64,000 bases of DNA from assembly GCA_002344135.1 (NCBI GenBank), contig DDTO01000008.1, forward strand, positions 62,001 through 126,000. Reading direction: 5' to 3'. Positions within the stretch are counted from its first letter, which is position 1, and the number at the start of each line of letters is the position of its first letter. Positions 1 to 8,250 of this stretch are shown here, piece after piece. Below the pieces are notes generated by a model that saw only the letters and a list, made by a program, of their open reading frames with translations, had not been told where the DNA came from and made no database searches. This stretch comes from Chthonomonas sp. UBA2362 (GTDB taxonomy: Bacteria; Armatimonadota; Fimbriimonadia; Fimbriimonadales; Fimbriimonadaceae). Both the position numbers and the translations under genes were made by a program.

Positions 1-1236
1 CTGCCCCGCGATCTGAGCGACCGTGAGGAAGCCATCGCGTTGGCGGCGATCCGGTCGTTCCGCTGGCTCGAGAAAGCAGGTCCCTTCGAACTGTCCGAGC
101 CGAAGCCGGAAGGCGATGACAACGTGCTGTCCTGGAAGATGCGAGACGGAATGGCTCACGGCAAACTCGGGATCGATCGGAAGACGCACTTGGTCTCCTT
201 CGTCGAGCGCGACACCCCGGCGGGGGCCGACCGTTGGGAGTTCGGCGACCATCGCGAGGTCGAAGTCGGTGGTCACAAGGTGAAGTATCCGTTCTCGACC
301 CAGCGTCGCCTGGCGGGAATGAGCGATACGTACACGGTCAAAGCGCTCACGGCGAGAGCCGCCGAACCCGCCGATCCGTTCCGGTTCGTCCCCCAAGCGC
401 TGCAATCGGAAGTGCGCAAGGCCGACGCCAAGATCGAATCGAAGTGGGTTCCTCAGGGCCTGGTCCTCGTGAAGCCGCTCGTAAACGGTAAGGACGTCGG
501 CTGGTTCATCCTCGACAGCGGCGCCGGCGGAATGGTGATCGACAAGAAGGCGGCCAAGGAACTCGGCATGCCCGAGTTCGGTCAGGTGGCCGCGATCGGA
601 GTAGGCGGGGTGGAGAAGTCATCGTGGTTCAAGGCCGATTCGATCGAGATCGGCGGTGTCCGGCTCTCCCGCACTCCGATGGTCGGTCTCGACCTTGGCC
701 TGATCGGGCTGGCGCTGGGTGTCAAGTGCGCCGGGATCGTGGGCTGGGATCTCTTTTGCCGAAGCGTCGTGGAACTCGACGTGGCTTCTCGCCAGGTTTC
801 GGTTCATTCTCCGAACGCCTTCGACGGCTCGACTCTGAAGTGGCATCCTCTTCGCTTCAGCGACAACCATCCGATCGTGGAATGCCGGTTCGAAGGCGAC
901 CGGAAAGGTCTCTTCCGGCTCGATACCGGCGCTGCGACGACGGTGACCTTCCACAGCCCGTCCGTCAAGTCGCTCAAGCTGCTCGACGGGCGGGAGACGA
1001 AGCAGCAGATGCTGGGCGGCGTAGGCGGTGGCAGCGCAACGCAGCAAGGAACCCTCGAGTGGTTCGAGGTCGGCGGCAAGAGGTTCGATAAACCGACCGT
1101 AACCTTCGCGACCGGTGACGTCGGTCCGCTGGCCGACAAGTACACGGTCGGCAACGTTGGGCAAGTCTTCCTGCGGCCGTTTCGGATCGTTCTCGACTAC
1201 GCGGGTGCCCGCATCGCCTTCGTCGAATCGAAATAG
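1..1236 (+). CDS. Two-lobed aspartyl protease-like protein (5' partial)
   Basis: The reading frame is open from base 1, so the N-terminus lies outside the window; a TTG at 40 is the first in-frame start codon inside it, but nothing marks it as the true start. About 411 residues are visible. Two aspartic-protease motifs, LDSGAGG (Asp at visible residue 172) and LDTGAAT (Asp 308), lie 136 residues apart, each after a hydrophobic strand. Two D-S/T-G-A motifs in one chain is the layout of clan AA (pepsin/retropepsin) proteases, where the paired Asp residues form one active site. The first ~140 residues are not recognised. Substrate and location are unknown; without the N-terminus a signal peptide cannot be judged. 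Confidence 0.8.
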   Translation: MPRDLSDREEAIALAAIRSFRWLEKAGPFELSEPKPEGDDNVLSWKMRDGMAHGKLGIDRKTHLVSFVERDTPAGADRWEFGDHREVEVGGHKVKYPFSTQRRLAGMSDTYTVKALTARAAEPADPFRFVPQALQSEVRKADAKIESKWVPQGLVLVKPLVNGKDVGWFILDSGAGGMVIDKKAAKELGMPEFGQVAAIGVGGVEKSSWFKADSIEIGGVRLSRTPMVGLDLGLIGLALGVKCAGIVGWDLFCRSVVELDVASRQVSVHSPNAFDGSTLKWHPLRFSDNHPIVECRFEGDRKGLFRLDTGAATTVTFHSPSVKSLKLLDGRETKQQMLGGVGGGSATQQGTLEWFEVGGKRFDKPTVTFATGDVGPLADKYTVGNVGQVFLRPFRIVLDYAGARIAFVESK

Positions 1237-1258
1237 CACCCTGACGAAAGTCGGGGTG
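1237..1258 (+). terminator. Hairpin with GAAA tetraloop directly after a stop codon
   Basis: A 9-bp stem (CACCCTGAC / GTCGGGGTG, one G-T wobble) closes a GAAA loop and begins at the base after the TAG stop. No T-run follows, so it is a weak intrinsic terminator candidate; it could equally be a 3'-end stabiliser or part of the structured leader of the small lipoprotein gene downstream. Confidence 0.35.
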
Positions 1259-1355
1259 GACTCATGTCGTCGGTCAGGGAGCCGGAACCGCAGTCTGGCG
1301 CTGTCCCTCTCACTCTCGTGGCGGCCGGAAATGGTCGCACGAGGAATGACTGACC

Positions 1356-1574
1356 ATGAAGACAACCAAGAAGAACCTCTGCACTTTCGGGCTGCTTGCT
1401 GCCCTCGCCCTCTGCCTTTGTGGCTGCCTCGACGATTCGGGGCTCGGCGATTCGACGTTCTCCGAGCCCGAGCAGTCGGGTGGCTACCCGACGAGAATGA
1501 CCGACGAAGAGATGTCCAGCTTCATCCACGACGAAGTGGAGAGCGCGATGCCGCCGATCGACTACGGCTCGTAG
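1356..1574 (+). CDS. Small lipoprotein, unknown function
   Basis: 72 residues. A positively charged start (MKTTKK), a hydrophobic stretch at residues 8-21 and LCGC with Cys24 form a signal peptide with a lipobox, so the product is probably lipid-anchored. The mature part is acidic, about 48 residues, with no recognisable domain. A GAGGAA stretch 10-15 bases upstream of the ATG serves as ribosome binding site. The 120-base gap before it has the GAAA hairpin and other short inverted repeats. I do not recognise a family; the lipoprotein call rests on the signal alone. Confidence 0.7.
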   Translation: MKTTKKNLCTFGLLAALALCLCGCLDDSGLGDSTFSEPEQSGGYPTRMTDEEMSSFIHDEVESAMPPIDYGS

Positions 1575-1598
1575 ACTCGGCGAGGCTGGGCGGTGGCC

Positions 1599-1862
1599 TC
1601 AGTGAATGCGATCGGCCATCGCCCTGCGGATCATCGCGTCGGCGATCTCCTCACCGGTAGGATTGTAGGTCCCGCTTTCGATCCGGGCTTTGAGATCGGC
1701 GACGACCTCGTCGCGATCGGGCATGGCCATGACTTCGTCGACGAGGCGAGCGATAAGCCGCCAGTCGGTCGGCCTGGGCGAAGGAACCTCGTCTAACAGG
1801 TCGTTCGGCGCGAGCACGCCCTCGCGCAGCACTTTTCTCAATTCAGCGTCTGAAATCCGCAT
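1599..1862 (-). CDS. FlgM-like anti-sigma factor domain protein
   Basis: 87 residues. The C-terminal half reads VADLKARIESGTYNPTGEEI followed by ADAMIRRAM, which matches the conserved helix of FlgM (V..LK..I..G.Y......IA..M), the part that binds the flagellar sigma factor SigD/FliA. The N-terminal 40 residues, usually variable and disordered in FlgM, include a proline-rich stretch. A clear AGGAGA ribosome site sits before the ATG. No flagellar or sigma gene is visible nearby, so its partner is unknown; it may control another sigma factor. Confidence 0.7.
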   Translation of the reverse strand: MRISDAELRKVLREGVLAPNDLLDEVPSPRPTDWRLIARLVDEVMAMPDRDEVVADLKARIESGTYNPTGEEIADAMIRRAMADRIH

Positions 1863-2109
1863 GTCGTTCTCCTAAGACTTGCCGTTCCAGACAGGCAACC
1901 CGGCTTTCTCGCCTTCGCGAGACCCATAGGCTTTGCGTTCGAGGGGTCGCCCCCAAGATTGCCCTTTTCTGTCTTGGACTCTCGTCCAATAGAGATATCG
2001 GTTGATCGGCACCCGATCCTCAGGGTCGATCGGCGACTTTTCGCAAAAAATTGGACACTGGCAACGATCCGGTGCGACCTGGCGTTATCATGGGCAGGAG
2101 TTCGTGCCG

Positions 2110-2595
2110 ATGAACAAGAGGGTGTGGGCGATCGTGGCGATCGTAGCGGTGGCTGGAGTGCTCCTCCTGCTTCGCTCGTCCCTCTTCGGCCCTTCCGACC
2201 GCCAGCTCATTCGCGAGGCGGTCGAGCAGTCGGCACAGGCCAGCAGGGAAGGCAGACCCGGAGGCGTGCTCGAGTACCTGAGCAAATCCTTGACGTTCAA
2301 CGACCTGCCCGCCGATTCGCGGGCGGAGATCGCCAAGTTCATCTCTCAGAGCAAGCCCGAGGTCGAGATTCGCAACCCAGAACCGGTGATTTCCGGCAAC
2401 ACTGCCGAGATCGTCACGCCGGTCCAAGTCAAGTTCTCGTACCTGGCCTTCAGCTTTGACCAAGAGATTCCGAACGTAAGAATCGTTCTCCAGAAGGAGG
2501 CAGGGACCAAGTGGCTGATCATCCCCACAAAGAAGTGGCGGATCGTTTCGATCACGGCTCCCGAGATTTCTGCGTCCGAATTCATGTCGAACTGA
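2110..2595 (+). CDS. Membrane-anchored NTF2-like protein, unknown function
   Basis: 161 residues. A single hydrophobic segment at residues 5-22 anchors or exports it. The rest has the pattern of a small helix-plus-curved-sheet NTF2-like fold: an N-terminal helix (QLIREAVEQSAQAS), a loop with a short D/R-rich helix, and strands ending in KWLIIPTKKWRIV. I chose the ATG at 2110 because GGCAGGAG lies just upstream and the N-terminus then begins with the membrane segment; earlier in-frame starts would add a non-conserved tail. TATCAT at 2086-2091 is a possible -10 box. The function is not known. Confidence 0.75.
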   Translation: MNKRVWAIVAIVAVAGVLLLLRSSLFGPSDRQLIREAVEQSAQASREGRPGGVLEYLSKSLTFNDLPADSRAEIAKFISQSKPEVEIRNPEPVISGNTAEIVTPVQVKFSYLAFSFDQEIPNVRIVLQKEAGTKWLIIPTKKWRIVSITAPEISASEFMSN

Positions 2596-2617
2596 CCGCG
2601 CTCTGGTACCATTCCCG

Positions 2618-2654
2618 GTGCCCCGAAAGGGCACTTGCGGTTGCGTGACCGCAA
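2618..2654 (+). promoter_or_regulatory. Two back-to-back hairpins in the leader of the repeat lipoprotein
   Basis: GTGCCC/GGGCAC (2618-2634, loop of 5) is followed without a gap by TTGCGGT/ACCGCAA (2635-2654, loop of 6). The ribosome site TGGAGG follows at 2658-2663. The first could terminate the upstream gene, and the second could gate translation of the next. No known riboswitch is recognised. Confidence 0.4.
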
Positions 2655-2669
2655 CAATGGAGGTAGCAA

Positions 2670-3062
2670 ATGAACAAGTGGATCGCACTGCTTTGTGCAG
2701 GCATTCTCATGAGCGTAGTTTTGGTCGGCTGCAGTAAGGCCGAAGAGGGCGACACGTCCTCCACTGGCACGACTGCGACCGGCAGCACCGAATCGACGGG
2801 TAGCACCGCCTCGACTTCCGGCCCCAGCGATGTCAAGACCGAGACCGGCGCCACCGCGGGCGAGACCGGCGGCGGAACCGGCGGTGAGATGAAGACCGAA
2901 ACATCCGGCGAAACCGGCGGCGAGATGAAAGGCGAGACCGGCGGCGAGCACAAAGGCGAAACCGGCGGTGAGATGAAGGGTGAAACCGGCGGCGAGATGA
3001 AGGGCGAAACCGGAGGCGACACCAAGTCCCACGATGACGCGACCAAGTCCGAAGACAAGTAA
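2670..3062 (+). CDS. Lipoprotein with tandem ETGGEMKG octapeptide repeats
   Basis: 130 residues. A signal peptide with lipobox VVLVGC puts the acylated Cys at residue 21. The mature chain has a Ser/Thr/Gly-rich linker (residues ~28-60), then five near-identical octapeptides (ETGGEMKG, ETGGEHKG, ETGGDTKS and so on), encoded by 24-bp DNA repeats. The tail is highly charged and disordered. There is a good ribosome site (TGGAGG). It is probably a hydrophilic surface or periplasmic spacer; no enzymatic motif is present. Repeat number should vary easily between strains. A perfect 13-bp hairpin follows. Confidence 0.8.
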   Translation: MNKWIALLCAGILMSVVLVGCSKAEEGDTSSTGTTATGSTESTGSTASTSGPSDVKTETGATAGETGGGTGGEMKTETSGETGGEMKGETGGEHKGETGGEMKGETGGEMKGETGGDTKSHDDATKSEDK

Positions 3063-3086
3063 GGCCTGCGATTACGCCTAACGACG

Positions 3087-3118
3087 AAGGCCCGGCCCCC
3101 TTGCAGGGGCCGGGCCTT
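3087..3118. terminator. Bidirectional hairpin between convergent genes
   Basis: Perfect 13-bp stem AAGGCCCGGCCCC / GGGGCCGGGCCTT with a 6-base loop, lying between the stops of two convergent genes. No long T-run on either side, so termination efficiency is uncertain, but position and strength argue for a shared terminator. Confidence 0.7.
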
Positions 3119-3134
3119 CTGATATCGGCCTAGG

Positions 3135-3593
3135 CTACTTCTTGGTCTTCTTCTTGAGCAGGCCTTCTGCGTTCTTCGTCCAGGCAGCCGGGCCACCCTC
3201 GAGGTAGCCGCTCTTCCCAAGAACCTTCCCGCTGGCATCGAGGAACAGGATCGTCGGATAGCCCTCGATCGAATACTTCTTGGCCAAGGTGGCGTTCTGC
3301 TTCTTGATGGCGTCCGACTGTGGCTTGGCGTTCGGGTAGTCGAGTTCCAAGAGGATCACGTTGTCCTTGGCCCACTTATCGAAGGCCGGGGTATCGAAGA
3401 CCTCCTTCTTGAGTTTGATGCACCAGCCGCACCAGTCGCTTCCCGTGAAGTCGGCCAAGATAGGCTTACCCGTCTTCTTGGAGAGCTTCGCCGCTTCGTC
3501 CCAAGAGGTGAGCCACTTTTCGCCGGCCACCGCCGCAACGCTGAGTGCGAGCAGGGCGCCCGCAAGAAGAGTTCGCAATTTCATCGTAACCAT
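3135..3593 (-). CDS. Secreted thioredoxin-fold protein (CGWC)
   Basis: 152 residues. After a signal peptide (cleavage near AVAG-EKW, residue ~24) comes a thioredoxin fold with WCGWC (Cys55 and Cys58) and the cis-proline element EGYPT (near residue 113). It resembles the periplasmic thioredoxin_7/DUF255-like group that reduces or oxidises exported proteins. A basic KKKTKK tail ends it. The ATG at 3593 is preferred over the ATG three codons later because TACCCT lies exactly 6 bases before it, matching the leaderless pattern seen elsewhere in the window. It stands alone as a transcription unit. Confidence 0.9.
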   Translation of the reverse strand: MVTMKLRTLLAGALLALSVAAVAGEKWLTSWDEAAKLSKKTGKPILADFTGSDWCGWCIKLKKEVFDTPAFDKWAKDNVILLELDYPNAKPQSDAIKKQNATLAKKYSIEGYPTILFLDASGKVLGKSGYLEGGPAAWTKNAEGLLKKKTKK

Positions 3594-3599
3594 AGACGA

Positions 3600-3605
3600 A
3601 GGGTA
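3600..3605 (-). promoter_or_regulatory. -10 box TACCCT, leaderless-type, for thioredoxin gene
   Basis: TACCCT ends 6 bases before the ATG at 3593 with no Shine-Dalgarno between. One of about ten such cases in the window. Confidence 0.45.
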
Positions 3606-3647
3606 CCCGGGGTGGTCACGACTTTCGTCGAAAAGACCCAGGGCTTC

Positions 3648-5000
3648 CTACCGAGGCAGCCGCGGTGGATAGGGGGCCACTTCGTCCCAGCCTTGTCCCG
3701 ATTTGGCCTCCATTCGGAGCCGTCCTCCATCGTCGGTCAAGTTGAACCCCACCGACCACACCCGAAAGCCGAGATCGTCGAGACGATAGCCGACATTCCC
3801 TTCGCCTAGCGGATCGGGGTAGCTTCCCTCAAGGTACTTCGGGTAGACGCCGGTCTTCGCCCTCGTCGACAGCGCCTCGAGGTAGCCGAGAGTGACTTGG
3901 CGCTGCGCTTCGGGCCGGTAGTAAGACAGGATGTTCGTGTTCCCGAGCGAGAAGCGATGCACCATCTCTGCCGCCTTGCTCGAATTCGACTTAAGTACGT
4001 CCTCGGCCATCTGTATCGCAAGCGTCAGCCGGAATGGCTTTGGAACGCCCCCCTCGAAGGCCCGCGCGATCGCGAGGAAGTAACGCAGACTCTCGACGAG
4101 CGCCGCTCGTTCGAGCAGACCGGTCGGCAGTCCTTCGCGCCGCAGCCAAGGTGGTCCCGTCGGTGGTCGATAGTTGGGGTGGGTGAGCGGCGGGGGCGAC
4201 AGCAGTTCCAGTGGTGGATCGGCAAAGAAGGCGGCGTTTCGCAGGTATGCGACTGCCATGAACTGCAGCCCGCGAATCGGTTCGAGCAGGAGAAACTCGG
4301 GCTCGTCGGCAACCGTCGAGCGAAGTGCGGCGAGCTTCGCGGCATCGCCGGGCCAGTGCGTCGCAAGGCGCCGGACCGTAGTGTAAGCTAAAACGAGACC
4401 TTCGACCCTCAGGGAGGAGGCGGATAAAGTTGGTTCCTGACCGATGAGTTCGGCAAGCGCAAAGGTGCGCTCGAGATCCGCGACCGCGCCATCGAAATCA
4501 CCGCCCAAAGACCGAATTCGTGCCCTCGCCGAGATCAGCCGCAGCGCCTTGCGCAACTCGGTCGTTTCCAGCATCGGCAGGAGGGGCAGCAGCTCCCAGT
4601 CCCGCTGAAAATCGAGGCGCGGCTTTGCGGTGATCGTTTCGATGAGCCTAAAGGCCTCGGCCATCTGCTTGAGTTCGGCCGAAGCATCGGTCCGGCGCCA
4701 AATGCTCGCTTCTTCGATCTTGCCGATGACGGCCGCGCCGTCCGGGAGCGCGCCGAGCAGGTGACAAAGTCGAGTGGCGTCGGGGCCAGCATTATCGAGG
4801 GGATCGAACGGAGGCGCGGGAAGGAGATCCTCGGCCGTAAACGGGAGCCTAGCTTCGCGTGCGGAGGCGGCGAGCGCGGGAAGTTGGGCGGCACTTTCGC
4901 GAAGCGGCGCATCTCGCCGCCAAAGATAGGACCCGATCCCTCCCACGAGGATCGCCGCTCCCAGGCTAATGCTTACGATCGCTTCTTTTCGACTGACCAT
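3648..5000 (-). CDS. Membrane-anchored protein of unknown function
   Basis: 450 residues. One N-terminal membrane segment (residues ~8-27, ending in YLWRRD) and a long, mostly helical outside part with Leu/Ala/Arg-rich repeats that look TPR-like in spacing but give no clear consensus. The C-terminal ~90 residues contain GVYPKYLEGSYPDPLGEG and VGYRLDDLGFRVWSVGFN, a pattern often seen near the end of secreted planctomycete/armatimonad proteins that process pseudopilin-like or type II secretion-like substrates. That link is only an impression. No catalytic motif is visible. Divergent from the membrane protein at 5146. Confidence 0.75.
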   Translation of the reverse strand: MVSRKEAIVSISLGAAILVGGIGSYLWRRDAPLRESAAQLPALAASAREARLPFTAEDLLPAPPFDPLDNAGPDATRLCHLLGALPDGAAVIGKIEEASIWRRTDASAELKQMAEAFRLIETITAKPRLDFQRDWELLPLLPMLETTELRKALRLISARARIRSLGGDFDGAVADLERTFALAELIGQEPTLSASSLRVEGLVLAYTTVRRLATHWPGDAAKLAALRSTVADEPEFLLLEPIRGLQFMAVAYLRNAAFFADPPLELLSPPPLTHPNYRPPTGPPWLRREGLPTGLLERAALVESLRYFLAIARAFEGGVPKPFRLTLAIQMAEDVLKSNSSKAAEMVHRFSLGNTNILSYYRPEAQRQVTLGYLEALSTRAKTGVYPKYLEGSYPDPLGEGNVGYRLDDLGFRVWSVGFNLTDDGGRLRMEAKSGQGWDEVAPYPPRLPR

Positions 5001-5133
5001 CCGATTCGTTCTTGGATTGCGCTAGCTCGACCGCGCACTCCAAGGGTGACAAGCCCCGCAGCCACCCATCGCGGTTGAACTACTTCGGTCTCTATTCTAG
5101 CGGCAATCGGGTCCGAACCGAACCGAAGGGTTG

Positions 5134-5139
5134 TAAACT
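5134..5139 (+). promoter_or_regulatory. -10 box TAAACT before a TTG start
   Basis: TAAACT ends 6 bases before the TTG at 5146. There is no ribosome site, so a leaderless transcript is likely. This is the main reason to accept the TTG start. Confidence 0.5.
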
Positions 5140-5145
5140 CATCTC

Positions 5146-6189
5146 TTGCATCGCGATCCGGCTTTGGAGTACTTGAACCGACGCACGAGCGGGCTCGACC
5201 GTCGCGCCATGTTGCGGCCGATGTCGACCGGCGAGATCGTCGATGTCGCCGCGCGGGCTTACCAGCGCCTCGGCCGAGCGATCCTCGGTCAGATCGCGCT
5301 CCCGATGGTGCTGTGCTTTGCGGTCGTCCTCTTCTTCTTCGTGTTCTTGGGTCCGGCCTTCTTTCAGACCTCGGACCCCCGGAGCATCGCGACGCAGATC
5401 GGAGAGTCGATCGCCGTCGTCGCGGTCGGCCTCGCGGTGGCGCTGCCCCTGTTTTTGCTCGGCGTAGCCTATTCTCAGGGGATCGTGTCTCGTCTCGTGG
5501 CCGATTTTCTCCTTGGCAACAAGCCAGACCGGACCGCCGCTGCCGAAGCGGCTCGCCGCAGCCTGAAAACCCTCGCGGGCGCCGGATTCAGAATGTTCTT
5601 CAGCGCGTTCTTCGCCCTGCTTTTGGCCGGCGGATTGTTGATGCTCAGCGCGATCATCACCGACTCTTCCACGAGCGGCAACCCCCTGCCGGCAATCCTC
5701 TCGATCCTCGCCATCCTCCTATGCATTGCCTCCCCGCTCGGCCCGATCCTCGTGCTGTTTCGCTACGCGCTGGCGCCGGTCGTTGCCGTCGTGGAGGGCA
5801 TCGGGCCGAAAGCGTCCATGAGGAGGAGCCGAGATCTCATGAAGTCTTCTCCATTCCAGCCCGGCGCCGCAGGGGCCATGCTCGCCGCCATCTTTCTGTG
5901 CGTGTTCCTATTCGGTGTGATGTGGGGCGGCACCGCAATGGCCTTCGGCCTCGTCGGCCTTTCCGATCATGTGGTCAGCCACTTCGGCAGCAGCCCTTCC
6001 GGCATGGTCTTGCAAACGCTCTTGACCTTGCTTCCCATTTACTTCGCCATGTGGGTGGTCGCGCCGGTTTGGATGGCAACATGCACCATCGTCTATTTCG
6101 ATCGTCGAATCCGGCTCGAAGGATTCGATATCTACGTCTTGGAGCAAGATGTACGGCGTGCGAGCGGCAAGAGTCGGTTTCAGTATTAG
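5146..6189 (+). CDS. Polytopic membrane protein (glycerophosphoryl diester phosphodiesterase membrane domain-like)
   Basis: 347 residues with about six hydrophobic segments (residues ~45-70, 80-108, 145-170, 180-210, 240-270, 285-315). The opening MSTGEIVDVAARAYQRLGRA is typical of the DUF975/GDPD-membrane-domain group, which often starts with 'STGEILD'. TTG 5146 is chosen because of the -10 box 6 bases before it; the ATGs at 5209 and 5221 are alternatives that would start closer to the conserved STGE motif. The gene overlaps the next one by 41 bases, implying one transcript with the DUF4129 and DUF4350 genes. Function unknown; probably part of the same envelope complex. Confidence 0.85.
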   Translation: MHRDPALEYLNRRTSGLDRRAMLRPMSTGEIVDVAARAYQRLGRAILGQIALPMVLCFAVVLFFFVFLGPAFFQTSDPRSIATQIGESIAVVAVGLAVALPLFLLGVAYSQGIVSRLVADFLLGNKPDRTAAAEAARRSLKTLAGAGFRMFFSAFFALLLAGGLLMLSAIITDSSTSGNPLPAILSILAILLCIASPLGPILVLFRYALAPVVAVVEGIGPKASMRRSRDLMKSSPFQPGAAGAMLAAIFLCVFLFGVMWGGTAMAFGLVGLSDHVVSHFGSSPSGMVLQTLLTLLPIYFAMWVVAPVWMATCTIVYFDRRIRLEGFDIYVLEQDVRRASGKSRFQY

Positions 6190-7096
6190 CCTGCTTCTCG
6201 CTGTCGTCGCCTCTTGGGCGATGACCCACGAGGAGATGCTCGAGCGGCTAGAGTCCGCTCGAACTCCGGATCAGGTTCGCGCCGCTTTGGACCAAGCCCG
6301 AACATCGCTCGAAACCGACGACGAGTTCTGGGAACAGTTCGATCGGGTCGAGCCGAACGATTCGAATCCAGAGCAACTGGATCGGCTCAAAGCGATGCTC
6401 CGAACGCGCATCGTTGCCGAACGAGTCGCTCCCGCCACGACCGGAGACCCGGCCCAAGTGGCTCGCGAGATCAAGCGCAACCCGGTGTATTACGACCCCG
6501 GTGTGGCTCGATCGAGCAACTGGATCTCGCGCGCGTTCCAGCGACTCGGCGAATGGCTAGAGCGGATTCGCATGCCGGAGAGGAAGATCAATGCTCCGGA
6601 GATCCCGTCCGCTCCCGGTTGGGGCAACGTGCTCATTCCCATCGTCTGGTTCGTGCTGGGTGCAGGGGTCCTCGCCTTCCTCATTTGGGCCGCCCGAACT
6701 TTCGGCTGGAAGATCGCGAAGCGCAAGAAGAAGATCGCCGGGCTCCTCGAAGAAGACGAGCCGGAGCGCACCGCAGACGAGTGGCTCGTCCGCGCCGGCG
6801 AACTCGAATCCGAGGGCCGGCACCGAGAAGCCGTCCGATGCCTCTATCTCGCTTGCCTCGTGCGCATCGACGAGGCGAACGTGGCCCGTTTCGTTCGGTC
6901 GGAAACGAACTGGGAACACCTGGCCCGCATCGATGTGAGCCCGCGCAAACCATCCACCCTCGACTTTCGGACGCCGACTCAGCGATTCGACCTCATCTGG
7001 TACGGCTTCCTCACCCAGGGTGCGCCCGATGTCGAGGACTTCCGCAACATTTATCGGAGCCTATGCGAAATCCTAAGCCTGCAAAAGTCGGCGTAA
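6149..7096 (+). CDS. DUF4129 domain membrane protein
   Basis: 315 residues. A signal-like N-terminus (residues 8-25), a helical periplasmic part, a membrane segment (residues ~155-180, IPIVWFVLGAGVLAFLIWAA) and a cytoplasmic DUF4129 domain with the pattern AGELESEGRHREAVRCLYL. DUF4129 proteins usually sit beside MoxR ATPases, DUF58 and DUF4350 proteins in a membrane-associated system of unknown purpose. Here only the DUF4350 partner is present, overlapping by 34 bases. The start overlaps the preceding gene, so translation is probably coupled. Confidence 0.85.
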   Translation: MYGVRAARVGFSISLLLAVVASWAMTHEEMLERLESARTPDQVRAALDQARTSLETDDEFWEQFDRVEPNDSNPEQLDRLKAMLRTRIVAERVAPATTGDPAQVAREIKRNPVYYDPGVARSSNWISRAFQRLGEWLERIRMPERKINAPEIPSAPGWGNVLIPIVWFVLGAGVLAFLIWAARTFGWKIAKRKKKIAGLLEEDEPERTADEWLVRAGELESEGRHREAVRCLYLACLVRIDEANVARFVRSETNWEHLARIDVSPRKPSTLDFRTPTQRFDLIWYGFLTQGAPDVEDFRNIYRSLCEILSLQKSA

Positions 7097-8250
7097 GCTC
7101 AGGATTGCCGGGGGTCGTTTGGGCGCTTCTCGCGCTGCTCGTCTTCGCGTCGATTCTGTTCTTCTTCGCTCGCGGCTCGAGCAGGCCCTATCCCTCGATC
7201 GAGAGCACCCTCCCTTCCGGCGTCGCCGTACTGGCAGATCTGCTTCGTCGGGATGGATTCGAAGTGACGATCGATACGGACGACCGACCTCGACTGGAAA
7301 AGGACGTGGTTGCGATCGCGTACTCCGTTCCCCAAGGTTTCTTTTCGTCGCCCGATACAGCGACACTGGACGCCATCGATAAGTGGGTGCGCGACGGAGG
7401 CACCCTGATCGGGATGAATCTGTCTGCCGACTTCGACCAGGCAAGCAAGGGCGCCACAGTATCAGAGGTCACAAACGATGAGTTCGCGTCGCGACGCTTG
7501 AAGCAGCGAGTGACGCTCGAGCGATCGTGGACCGCCGCGGCGGCGAACTCCTCGGTCGGTTCGTTCCCGCTCGAAGGCCGCTCGTCCGTTCCGGTGCGGT
7601 TCTTATCCGACGATTGGCACTTCGTCGTCGCGAGCGATTCCGGAAAGGGTGTGATCGTCGAAGTCGGGGACGCCCTCGGCAGCACGAACCGCTTCATCGA
7701 CCGGGAGCAAAACGCCGTCTTCTTCCTCGACCTCATCCGGGCCGTCGCGCCGGGAAAGAAGGTCGTCTTCGTCGAAGCGCTCTTCGGGAACACCCGCGAG
7801 GTCGGCCTTCTGGCCAAACTAGGCTCATGGGCGAACGCAGCCTGGTGGCAGTTCCTCTTCCTCGCTCTCGTGGTGGTCTACACGCTGGGCAAGCGGTTCG
7901 GGTTGCCGGAACGCGACCGCCGCACCCAGCGCGGGGCAAGGGAACTCGTCGATGCTTTCGCTGACACGATGAACCGTGGAAAGCAGCGGGAACTCGCCCT
8001 CGAACTCATCGCGGCCGACGTGGAGCTGCGGCTGCGCCGCATCCTCTCGCTCGATGTCGGCGCAGACGAACGAGAATTGCTCGGAAACCTGCCCACCGAA
8101 CTGGCTCAGGCGCTGGTCCTGGCAAAGAGGCCACCCGAGAAAGTCGCTCCTGGCGAGGCCACTCGCATCGGCCGCCGCCTCGTTGCGCTTTGCGAGCAAT
8201 TCGAGTCGGAGCGCCGGCGGATGGGACCGGGAACCATGCTGATCCGATAA
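7063..8250 (+). CDS. DUF4350 domain membrane protein
   Basis: 395 residues. A membrane segment (residues ~17-37), then a Rossmann-like DUF4350 domain (PYPSIESTLPSGVAVLADLL, then DFDQASKG and strand/helix repeats) and a second membrane segment near residues 258-278, followed by a helical cytoplasmic tail. DUF4350 is related to the GldG/ABC-type auxiliary fold. The start ATG lies inside the end of the DUF4129 gene and has CGGAG before it; a longer in-frame extension would only translate the antiphase of that gene. Its TAA stop forms part of the -10 box of the next gene. Confidence 0.85.
   Translation: MRNPKPAKVGVSSGLPGVVWALLALLVFASILFFFARGSSRPYPSIESTLPSGVAVLADLLRRDGFEVTIDTDDRPRLEKDVVAIAYSVPQGFFSSPDTATLDAIDKWVRDGGTLIGMNLSADFDQASKGATVSEVTNDEFASRRLKQRVTLERSWTAAAANSSVGSFPLEGRSSVPVRFLSDDWHFVVASDSGKGVIVEVGDALGSTNRFIDREQNAVFFLDLIRAVAPGKKVVFVEALFGNTREVGLLAKLGSWANAAWWQFLFLALVVVYTLGKRFGLPERDRRTQRGARELVDAFADTMNRGKQRELALELIAADVELRLRRILSLDVGADERELLGNLPTELAQALVLAKRPPEKVAPGEATRIGRRLVALCEQFESERRRMGPGTMLIR

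Noticed and set aside
1237..1355. c-di-GMP-I or cobalamin riboswitch
   Set aside because: Only the GAAA tetraloop stem fits; the conserved GGGACGCAAAGCC or the B12-box pattern is not present.
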